64,000 nt of DNA from Isoetes taiwanensis (taxonomy: Eukaryota; Streptophyta; Lycopodiopsida; Isoetales; Isoetaceae). The notes beneath the pieces were generated by a model. It searched no databases, was not told the origin of the DNA, and saw nothing but the letters and a program-made list of their open reading frames with translations. Every line of letters starts with the position of its first letter. Within the stretch, counting starts at the first letter, position 1. Below, one piece after another: positions 32,459-42,510 of this stretch. Location: positions 3,506,261 through 3,570,260 of the forward strand of contig JAJEKV010000079.1 of NCBI GenBank assembly GCA_021234155.1. Direction: 5' to 3'. The position numbers and the translations under genes were made by a program.

Positions 32459-33485
32459 TAGGATTAAGACCATTTCCACATGGCATTACCCTATTGGGCT
32501 CTTGCCACATGGCAATATCCCATTGGAGCCATGTGGTAATGACATGGAACCCTAATCTATAAAGGGCCAAACCGTAACCCTAGGCCACTTTTCTGGCTCC
32601 CACAGTATTGGAACCCTATTCGCGCTCGAAACTCCATTTCGAGAACTGTCTGCTGTATCATAGCATAGCACAGCAGCCCCTGAAACATGTGCGCATCAAC
32701 AAGAGTAGGAGCTACTTCGACCCCCTTGAAGGCCATGGAGACGCCAAGAGTAGGAGGAGTTCCTCAGGAGCAGGTATTTGGGTTAGAGTCCTTTGTAGAT
32801 CATCTGGAAGTTAGGATTCCATATGGGATAGCATTTCATATCTCTAGTAGAGCCATTCTAGAACCGTCAGTCTAGATTTTGAACCCTAAGCAATGAACCC
32901 TAACTGTAAGTTAGATGCATGTGATTAGGCTTAGATGTATCTTCATTATTATCATGTTATATTGATGTACGTTGTTGGTTGATCTTATGTTTGCACCTCT
33001 TGTGTATTGGGAAGGGGGTAGAGACCTACTGGCCATTATATAGATGATGCTCCTAGTTTTAGACCCCTTAATTCTTATTGGTTGCGGCCTGTGCATAGGA
33101 ACCCACCCAGCTACGGGGGCTATGGAGTGACTTAGCACCATACAACAGGGCTTGTGGCAAAGTGCAGGGAGGTCCCTGCTGAGCGCGGCTACTGGGGACC
33201 CATAGTGGGCTAGGCCTATAGCCGGTCACTTAGTGTGGGCCGGGTATGGTTCTGACACCTCCTGAGGCAATGGTGTCGTCCTGCCTCTCAAGAGTTGCAG
33301 GTGTTGGCCCGGCTCTTGTTTTGGGGGGTTCCATCGGGTACACATCATGTGTCGCCACGATCCTCTAGCCACCCATGGAGCCACTAGACCTCGGAAAGGG
33401 GAGATGCAACCCTTCCTGCCTCATCGGACCGGGGAGATGCAACCCGGAGCAGTCCCAATGTGTGATTCCATGGGATTGCATCTCC
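32457..33485 (+). repeat. LTR-like repeat family A, copy 2 (5' part)
   Basis: It matches 19675-20400 with many substitutions: CCATTTCCACATGGC, CCCTAGGCCACTTTTCTGGC, AAGAGTAGGAGCTACTTCG, GTCCTTTGTAGATCATCTGG and CTATAGCCGGTCACTTAG. It keeps about 250 bp (32935-33200) that copy 1 has lost. Its own first ~140 bp are missing where it meets the copia LTR. Confidence 0.85.
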
Positions 33486-33486
33486 G

Positions 33487-34710
33487 GCAGACTATAGGGC
33501 ATCCTTAAAATAGCGAGCAACTTCGCCACATCCTCAACGCCCATGGCATTCACTAAATAATGAAAATTATTGATAACCTATAAAGTGAGGGAGTTGATAT
33601 GATCTATGGGGTATGGGATAAAGCCTCGTAGAGGTTGTTGCATGATAGGATATAAATCTCACGGCCATTATGGGGGAAGCATCCTCCCCTTACACCAGAG
33701 GTTGCATTTATGTTGATATTCAAATCTTGCACTTGGAAAATGACATAATCAACATAGTACCATCTCCCTGCCTACCTTGTTAGCAGTAATACCTTTTAGA
33801 TTGTGGCCATTGCTCTAATCCATTACAAATTACCATCTTGAAAACTTCACACAATTGAATGAGTTCCTTTCAAATGTTTGAAATAGATTTTTTAGCATCA
33901 AGCGATAACTTGACGAACTTGTATCACTAGCAGACATCTGTAGAGGTTCATACACGTTCTCAAATATAAGCTAAGTAACTTGCATTGCAGCAGTGCAAGC
34001 ATTATGTTTGATTCAGCAATATCATCATAAAGATCATTGTTTATACCATATTCATCATAGAAAGGTGACGATGTAGCTGGAAAATAGCATGTAATAAAAT
34101 CATTTGTGCACACTGAAAAAATTGCGTGAAATACATAAATTGATCCAGTTGAGGCATTTTTGTTGACCTCTCTTTCATTGTCTAATGGCTCAAAGTGCGA
34201 TGCAGTTCCCGCATTAGTTCTTGGAGTTTGTGATCCCACATGTAGCAACTATACCTATTAGTTTTATGAAGTACAATATATGGAGCAAGGGCATCCTTAA
34301 AATAGCGAGCAACTTTGCCACACTCAACGCCCATGGCATTCACTAAATAATGAAAATTATTGATAGTCTGTAAAGTGAGGGAGCTGATATGGTCTATGGG
34401 GTATGGGATAAAGCCTCGTAGAGGTTGGGGCTCATGAAGGATCTGCCATTTTGGTGTGTTGATTATAACTAGAGATGCTAGTGTTTATTTGGTATCAGAA
34501 CCAAGGTTCAATTCCTCGTGGTAACATTGGTGTGGTTCAATTCCCCGTGGTAACATTGGTGTGTTCCACATGCTTGAGGGCAATCATCTCGATGGAGGGG
34601 AGGAATTGATACGATCTATGGGGTATGTGATAAAATCTCGTAGAGGTTGGGGCTCATGAAGGATCCGCCCTTTTGGTGTGTTGGTTATCACTAGAGGTGC
34701 TAGTGTTTAA
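33487..34710 (-). repeat. Dispersed repeat block B, copy 2, with internal duplications
   Basis: Positions 33890-34260 are inverted relative to 18000-18290. A subunit running from GCATCCTTAAAATAGCGAGC to GCCTCGTAGAGGTTG occurs at 33489-33640 and again at 34285-34440. Its last part (TCTATGGGGTATG to GGTGCTAGTGTTTA) occurs once more at 34607-34710, with 228-bp spacing. Near 34508-34563 the string GGTTCAATTCC.CGTGGTAACATTGGTGTG is doubled; GGTTCAATTCC fits a Pol III B box. Protein-like pieces on the minus strand contain stops and are not recognised. Confidence 0.75.
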
Positions 34711-36125
34711 CATGAGCGTTTTGGCAGAATGATCTCATATTTCCATGAGAAAAAGGATATCCATATCTTATACAATTGGTTTCAAGCCGCGCCAGGGAAA
34801 ATCTAAGACACCAATAGAAGGCACATTTTCAAGGAAGGTATATTTAAATATGAGCATTATGAGCTAAAGAGTTTTGAGCGACGACGGCATCAGCAGTAGC
34901 ATGTGTGCTATTAGCAACATCGTAAGAGAAAGGGGCTAGAGCATGAGAAGATGTGGTGGGTGCAAAAGATGGAGCATCACAATGCACATTTGCAGCTTAG
35001 GAATGTGCATGTGAGATGGAGGATGGACTCGAGCAACACTGGAATGAGTTGTCGTAGCATGATGAAATGTATCAACAAATGTTGCATGTGGTGGTGTAAA
35101 GATATGTAGTTTTCCATGGACCGATGCATCCTTACTACCATATTTATAAAATCCCGAACCATTCTCAATCGTCATCCAAAATTCATAGGTAAGTTTTACA
35201 TGATCCTATTTTAAAACAAAAAGATTGAAGTTGCATATGAACATATCATACTATCCATAAACAAATGGTCAATATAGATAGGCACATGAAAAACATGAAC
35301 TTTGAATAAGATGTTATACTAGGGCTCACGATTGCAATTAAGAAGGGCTGAAATTTGGGTTATGAGCTAGAGCGCCCAACAACTTGAGTTGTCACAATAT
35401 GTTTCTTGTTCATTTTCTTAGATACATTGTACATAATAAAGGAATCTTTTTAAAAGATGCCATCTTCTTGAGCTCAAGGATGGGGAGCTCCTCCACGAGT
35501 CCGAGAAGGTATTGCTAACTCGCAAAGCATCAATATAAGGGACGACTTTTAAAAGGAGTACATGATCAAGGAAAATATACAAGTAAATATGAAGCAACCT
35601 AGACAAAAGTAACGGACTGAAGAAGGATTTTCCTTCTTCCAAGCTTCCTAAATCGAGCATGTGTTTGTGAACGGCATAAAGCTTTGATACCTAAAGTACT
35701 TTTAACGATAATCATTCTTTGTGCTTATATTCCGTTGGGTGGACATAGCTTGTTCAATAGTATTAGTTAACTTCTCGAATGCCAAAGATAATGCCCATTT
35801 TTATTTAGAAGAGGAAAATATAACACGGGGTCTTCGGCATGGTATCAATAGAATAGATTCTTGGGCAAAGTCAAGTCCCAAACCACACATAACAAAAAGC
35901 TGCTCCCATAAAAGTTGGACATACATAAGCTGCCACCTTAAAGAGAAGCATTTCATACTGATAGCTTGCATGTCCTGAAACTTTGTTCACTTACTAAGTT
36001 CCTTTCATCTTGTTCAGATTTCATAGCTTAAGTATGGAGGGTTCTTGTTCTATATCAGAAAGTCGAATCTTTAGTTGTTCTCTGGTCTTCTTCAAGAGTT
36101 TAAGATTTGAACTATGTCCCCTCCC
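34711..36125. other. Intergenic sequence
   Basis: No gene or element could be supported. Two overlapping antisense open frames near 34936-35175 and one at 35418-35660 show no domain. Confidence 0.4.
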
Positions 36126-36275
36126 CCTCCATGTGGTTTTGTGGCTAGTCATTTGGATTAGAAATTAGGAGGTCTTGTATTCAAGCCTTTTTGGGGACAT
36201 TTAGGGGACCGTCATTTATCCCTATGGGATGCTATCATGTCGTATGGCGTGGAAAGTGCTATCTATCTATTTGCA
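36126..36275 (+). mobile_element. tRNA-headed SINE, copy 3
   Basis: The head has GTGGCTAGTCATTTGG (A box) and TTGTATTCAAGCC (B box), 31-35 bp apart as in tRNA genes. The body contains GGGGACCGTCATTTATCC and GGGATGCTATCATGTCGTATGGCG, and the tail is CTATCTATCT. Order and 3' block match the copy at 6846-6990. Confidence 0.8.
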
Positions 36276-37740
36276 TTAAAGATTGCTCTTATAGGATAGT
36301 AAATCCCTGGCCTAAGATAGTAGATACATTATGGCACACATGTGATCTCAAAATTTCTCTAGGATAGTAAATCACTGGCCTAAGATAATAGATGCATTAT
36401 GAGTAGTATGCTCCTATGTTAAGCCCACATGTGATCACAATATTTCTCCTTGGAGAATAAAGCACGTCCAAAACATTACATTTGGCTTATCTCAGCAAGT
36501 ATGAGGAATCTTGGCTAGGACCGGACGTAGTTGAGCTATATGCAGTCTAACTGTCCTTGAATGCCATTTATGGACCGGGTTGGAGTGCAACTCATATGAA
36601 GAATTTGGTGAAACGACAGTCCTAATTGGGTCGTGATTGGTTGTTCCATGAGTCTTTATATGGCCAATGAGCTGTATTTTGAAAGGAGATATATACCCGA
36701 GACTTTGTTCAAATAGAACCCTCTTTCAGAGGGTATCCTAAACCTATTGGGCTTGCAACAATCTTTTATGGAGGGAAAAATAACAGGAGATGTATCGGCT
36801 AATGAACATGCAAAAAAGGAATGGAAGCTGTCCTAACTGACTTAAATAAGATACATTTGACTTAAACAAGATACACTTGTAGAGATAAAATGAAACTGAA
36901 AGTGCAAAGACATTAGCTGTAAATCTATGACAACATATATATTGATACTTTTATGGCATCTGATGACACCCCAATCCTTTGCAAGCAAAATTGAATGCCA
37001 GTGAAATTTAAAACTTTCGCAATAATAAGATCAAATTCAATATATTTAAACAAATCCCATTGCATCACATGTTCCCATTTGCAAACTTCTGCAGTCTTCC
37101 ATGAACATCATCAAGCATGATATATATAGGGAATTATATTTGACCTTTTTTTTTTATCAAAACTAAGGCTTTTGATATGGTAGGATTCGGCCAAAGTACC
37201 ATGTGGTATAAGATATTGTCATAACTCAGAATCAAAAGCATGAATATGTAGTAATATGTATGTTATAACATCGATAGTGTCCTTATGTAGTAGATGTCTA
37301 GAGTAGCAAAGAAGCCTTTAAAGAGGTCATCCTTCATCTTGTTCGTATCCAAATTGCTATGCCATTGTTGGCTCTTTGACTTAAACATTCCTATTTTTGA
37401 ACTATATTTCACATTGGTAAAAATTATATGTCATTAGTGCATTAGACGAGCTTAATTCATGAGATTGCAAACCTGCTTCGGAGAATTCAAGATCGACTAA
37501 TTTTCTGATAAATCCAGAGTCTAAAGGTGCTCGGGACAAAGAAGCTGCATGCAAAAGTTCTTGGACAACAGAACTGGCCTGTCTGCACCCAGATTTGTTT
37601 GAAGCCGAGAAAAACATGAACTCTAATAGCCACTGAGAAAAAGGAATCAGGACATCCCAAGGATTTCCAGTCAGAGCTCGGTTTTTGTTGGACAAGACGG
37701 GATTTCCAGCCAAGGCTAGAGAGATATTTTTTCAAGGATT
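36276..37740. other. Intergenic sequence upstream of the U1 gene
   Basis: GATAGTAAATC.CTGGCCTAAGATA.TAGAT.CATTATG is duplicated near 36294-36332 and 36363-36401. An antisense open frame at 37402-37713 overlaps the U1 promoter side; it has no recognised domain. Confidence 0.4.
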
Positions 37741-37745
37741 CAAAT

Positions 37746-37793
37746 ATCCCACAGGAATGCATTGCAGAAGGCAGCAATGGAGGATCATAAAAA
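37746..37793 (+). promoter_or_regulatory. U1 snRNA promoter: USE and TATA box
   Basis: ATCCCACAGGA at 37746-37756 (-71 to -61) matches the plant upstream sequence element RTCCCACATCG at 8 of 11 positions, including the whole first eight. ATAAAAA at 37787-37793 (-30 to -24) is a TATA box. Plant snRNA genes with a TATA box use this pair. The wider spacing of about 30 bp between the two fits Pol II rather than Pol III snRNA genes, as expected for U1. Confidence 0.8.
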
Positions 37794-37816
37794 GGAATGA
37801 GAGGGCACACTGCAAC

Positions 37817-37973
37817 ATACTTACCTGGGCGGGGTCTATCGGTGATCAGCAAGGCCGATTGCCTAGGATGGTTTTCACCATTGCACTAAGGTGTGGATTG
37901 TCCTAGCATCTCCTCAAGGGGAGAGTGCACGTCATAATTTGTGGCAGTGGGGGCTCGCGTTCGCGCGGCCCCT
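37817..37973 (+). ncRNA. U1: U1 spliceosomal snRNA
   Basis: U1 snRNA base-pairs with 5' splice sites at the start of spliceosome assembly. The RNA begins ATACTTACCTG, the invariant 5' end complementary to the 5' splice site. Stem-loop I carries GGTGATCAGCAAGG, close to the U1-70K binding loop GAUCANGAAGG. Stem-loop II carries CCATTGCACT, the U1A binding loop AUUGCAC. The Sm site AATTTGTGG is at 37936-37944, and stem-loop IV is GCTCGCG-TTCG-CGCGGC. Length is about 157 nt, the usual plant size. An AGTAAGT about 17 bp past the end resembles the plant 3'-end box (CA..AGTNNAA). All core protein and RNA contact sites are present and a proper promoter lies upstream, so this copy is probably functional. 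The AGC in loop I where AAG or ACG is common is a small deviation. Confidence 0.95.
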
Positions 37974-37997
37974 TTCAATCCAATCTAATTAGTAAGT

Positions 37998-38580
37998 ATA
38001 CTAATTTCTGTGTATTGGATCTAATTTTGTAATGATACCTGTCTGTAATTACATGTGGACCTCATTGGATCAGGCATTGCTCTGCGTAAGCACACAATCG
38101 TTTCATTTAGCATGTAACACACAGCACAATCGTTTCATTTAGCATGTAACACAATCGTTTTCATTTAGCATGTAATTGGGTTAACGTGCATTTCAGTTAT
38201 CCTTGTCCAGAGTTGCCATTAGAAACACAATCGTTGTCCAGAGTTGCGTAAGCACACAATCGTTTTCATTTAGCATGTAAGTGGTTTAACGTGCACATTG
38301 TCCAGAGTTGCCATTAGAAACATTTTCTGTATTCTAGTTTCTGTATACCGGAAATAATTTTGTAAGCTAGGTTAAGAGTGATATCTGGCTGTGATACCAT
38401 GGACCACATTTGAAATAGGCATTGCTCTGCGTATGTGCACAATCTGGAAGCCAAATCACATTGTGGAGGGATGATACAGAGGAAAAATTGTTTTCATTTA
38501 GCATGTAAGTGGGTTAACGTTCACTTATAGTTATCCTTCTCCAGAGTTGCCATTAGAAACGTTTTCTGTAATTAATAGGA
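37998..38580 (+). repeat. Nested direct repeats 3' of the U1 gene
   Basis: A large unit starting near TTCTGTGTATTGGAT (38008) is repeated from TTCTGTATACCGGAA (38339). Both contain GGCATTGCTCTGCGTA.G..CACAATC. Inside, CACAATCGTTTTCATTTAGCATGTAA or a close variant occurs about five times between 38090 and 38510. GTCCAGAGTTGCCATTAGAAAC occurs at least three times. Confidence 0.8.
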
Positions 38581-40232
38581 AATAAATGACAACCATTCAT
38601 CTTCACTTCCAAGTCTATATTGTACGAAGATTGGTCAGAAAGGCTGCTCAAACTAGCTTTCAAGCTTGTGCAACTGGCCATAAATTTGTCAAAATAGACA
38701 AGTGATGGGAAACCAAAATTAACATTTCCTGTTCACGTCCCAATACAGTTACTTTATGTACGAGAGGAGCTGGAGTTTTTGCCATTAACATGCCTCTCCA
38801 TGACCAACCCCTTATGCTGGTGTTTGGTTGTTGCTTGGATAGATGAGGGAACTATTCTGCTCTGCACAGAAAAATTGTAGTAGAATTGGATTGGATAAGC
38901 TGAAATGGCAGGTGGATTTCATAGTTATAAAGCTCATATATATAATAGTTGATCCCCTTCGTAAATGGACAAAGATCAATTCCGTCATATGAGATTCGGC
39001 TACTCAACACTCCAGGAATGTATGCCACGCATTGCAGAACAACATCAGTCATGGCATGGCATACGTCCTTGTGATTTCTTTGCCGACTTTGAAGTATACA
39101 GGAATTTTAATGTACTTGACATTCCTGAGATGGAAACAGCGACATTCGTGAGATGGAAACAGTGCGACACGCTGTTTCCGTCTAGAGTATAAGCACTTTG
39201 TCAATCAAGGATAGTAGATCTTCTAATCTATATCTACATTCTAGTGCCCAAGACAAAGTGTTCAGCGTTTCATATGCAATATGGGTTCTAGTGGATTTAA
39301 GTGAAGAACATCTAAAGGAAAAGAATGCTTCATATACAATTTGGGTTCGTGTTTATTTATGGACCTTTTTAAGTTGGAAATTGGGAATGTCAATAATGAT
39401 GTTTTTACTATATAGGTTATGTCCAAACATTTTGTTAAGAAGTGTCTCTCCATGCATGATGTTAGGTCTTCCGTGTACGTTTAGGACCTACATTTGAGGT
39501 TGAATATGGTTTAACATACCAACATGCAACATTATCTGAAGTAATTTACTTTAAAATAGTGAACTATTTAGTATGTAAGACCGGGCATTTGCAAAAGAAT
39601 TGTCTCAATCATAATAGACAATTTAAAGCTTTTTTGTCAATTGTTTTAGAAAGTTCTATTTGCATAAATAGGCACCACACTCTGCAACAAAACAACACTT
39701 TATACTGAATACCACAATCCGCAACTAAACAACAATGTACTGAGACAATATATGGGCTGTAATAATGATGTCGGTTTGACAAAAAAAGAAAGGCAAGCTT
39801 TTTATGTAAATCCTGGCCTGTAAATGTCATACATCACTCTATAACATGCATACATCACTCTATAATATGCATGGATTCTTTTTCACTTGCAATGTAGAGC
39901 ATATCTTAAAAGTGAAAACAATCCTGAGGCCCAAGTCAGATTGTTTTGTACACTTTTCAGGTCGTTTGGTTTTGGTACTGCTTAAACGAAATAGCAGCAC
40001 CGTTGATAATGGCCTTACCAAGGTATTTCATATATACTACTGGAAGAGGGTGAAGGCACAGGTTCTTCAATCTTTGCTTCCTCTTCACTATTCTTTATAT
40101 GCTCTTCTCTGATTTGGCATATTGATAGAATTACATGTTATGTCCAATTTCTGTCTTAATACAGAAGCAAAGATTATTGTCTCATAGGAACAATTCAAAC
40201 TATTGAGAACCATTTTAGAAGCATAAACGTTT
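38581..40232. other. Intergenic sequence
   Basis: GAGATGGAAACAG is doubled near 39127 and 39150, and GCATACATCACTCTATAA is doubled near 39828-39865. No gene is recognised. Confidence 0.4.
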
Positions 40233-40845
40233 ATCAGGTTCACTTGTACATCCATTTGTTTACCAAAATTGAAGACGTGCTGTTGTGTGGCAGAAATATG
40301 GTCCAGCCAATTTTTTTTATTGCAAGTGCAAAGCATTTGCCAAGAATAATAATATGCGTCTGCCATCAATCGTTCTTTTAGATACTTCTAATGCCCCTTC
40401 AAAATTGCAGTGCACAGGAAGTAACAGTTGCAACCTGTATATATCAGGTTGGCTTGTACATCCATGCATTTACCAAAATTGAAGACATGAGCTGTTGTGT
40501 GGCAGAAATATGGTGCAGCCAATTTTTTTCATTGCAAGTGCAAGGCATCTGCCAAGAATTGTAATATTCCTTTGCCATCAATCGCTCTTCTAGATACTTC
40601 TAATTGTCCCTTCAAAATTGCAGCGCACAGGGAGTAACAGTTGAAACCTGTATATATCAGGTTGGCTTGTATATCCACGTGCTTACCAAAATTGAAGATA
40701 TGTGCTGTCGCAGCAATATGGTCCAGCCAAATTTTTTTATTGCAAGTGCAAGACATTTGCCAGGAATAGTAATATTCCTCTGCCATCAATCGTTCTTCTA
40801 GTTACTTCTAATTGTCCTTTCAAAATTGCAGTGCACAGGGATTTT
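40233..40845 (+). repeat. ~211-bp tandem repeat, three units
   Basis: Units start at ATCAGGTT in 40233, 40443 and 40656 (periods 210 and 213 bp). Landmarks in each unit are ACCAAAATTGAAGA, ATATGGT.CAGCCAA followed by a T run, ATTGCAAGTGCAA, TCTGCCATCAATCG and CTTCAAAATTGCAG.GCACAGG. Units are about 85-90% alike by eye. No coding frame runs through them. Confidence 0.92.
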
Positions 40846-42510
40846 CACAATATTGGATTCGCCAAAAATCCCAATATGCATGACATTCTCTCATGGGCAT
40901 GATGACGAAATTATCTGCCAAAAAAAAATCTAGAGAGCAGCAGTCATTCTGAGGCTCTATGTCATGATGGAAAACGCCAATTTCATAATCGACCCATCTG
41001 AAGTGTTGTAAACCAGAGAACTGTCAGAATGAGTGGTCCTTTTTCAAATTTATAGGAGAAAGCACCATAAACAACAGTACCCAGACAAATCTACTTCAAT
41101 AAAAGTTGACATATCTATTAAAACAGTGTCACTGTTTTGATTCCAAAAGCTGTAACATTTGAATTCATTCAACTGCTAAATAACATACAAAACAAATTAA
41201 TAACCATGTGCCAATGAGAAAAATTATCATTTATCTTTAAATTGTCAAGCTTGGGCATTTTTATAAATGTTGTAGTGCATTGTATAGCTTAACTGTAGTA
41301 TTGACAATTGCTTATGATACAAAATGGTCATGCCCCCAAAGCCTTACAATGACTCTGATATTGGTTCCTCAAGATAAAAGAGCAAAGTCTAGAAAAAGAC
41401 AGTGGTCCATCATTGCAGATCTGGCTTCCGTACTTAATGAACAACCCGCAAATTTACCGAGGCATATTTTCCAGATCCAACAATTTTGCAGGTTTTCTGC
41501 CCAGTCATAAAATAACAATGAGGCTTTAAGAATGCTGCAATCACTCTGGCACAAGCTTAAATTAGTTGCATTCTAAAAGTTTAGTTAGAAAACGCTGCTA
41601 GAAGAAGGTGGGAGGAAGCGATAAACCAAGATCTACTCTCATTTCCAGAAATGTTGAAACATTTCATAAAGGCTTTGTTGTTTGCCATGGGATTGGCTGA
41701 AGGACCTTGCTATCTATCATGAGTTTGGCTTGGACATTGGGTTAGACACCTGATGCCCTAGGAACTCTGGGATTACAGTTTCTAATTAGAGGCAGTGCTA
41801 GAGTTAGAAAGCACAAAACTATAAATGCAGGGACTTTAGTGAGTCATTTTAGAGTCATCACGGCAAATTGATGACCAAATAAGAAGTTTCCCATCACAAT
41901 AAGTCAAATATCAATAAGGCATGCTATCTTAAAACAGTCTCAAGATTTGGCTGTAAAAAAATCTTATGGTACCCATCTGACGGTTTTCCATTTATCATCT
42001 GGCTTGTTAGGACGTTCGACTAAATCAATGGGGGCAAGTTCAACAACAATGCTTCCATTGATTCTTTTATAACCATAAAAATAGGCTCACCCTGTGGCTA
42101 CGGACATGAAAACTCAAGTAGCATAGAGGAAATTCATACCTCAAACAAAGATCGACCAGGTGGGCGTCGACAACCTGAAATTACTGCGAACAGCATTATG
42201 ACCTTGACATACTCGCCTATTCATTCATCAAGTAATGGGCTCGATCTGCTAAGAATAAACCTGATGCCCATACATAACTGCAAGGGAAATGAGAGATGGG
42301 GAGTCTGCGCTGCTTCAAAGTAGCTTGCATTCCAACCAATCATAGGTGGCGCACTGCTCCAACTTGTGACTTAAACATAATCAATGGCTCCAACTGAAAG
42401 ATATACAAACATTAATATCCTACGGAAGTTGGTGACAAATATCATCTTATTTTTCCTTTCGTGTTATGTGAGGTGCAGAAACTCATCCATTACATGGCGA
42501 TTGAGCCTTA
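40846..42510. other. Region downstream of MutS2, no gene seen
   Basis: This covers the 3' flank of the minus-strand MutS2 gene. No domain, RNA or element could be supported. Confidence 0.45.

Noticed and set aside
37402-37906. Open frames overlapping the U1 gene and its promoter on both strands
   Set aside because: No domain is recognisable and the RNA gene with its promoter explains the conserved sequence.
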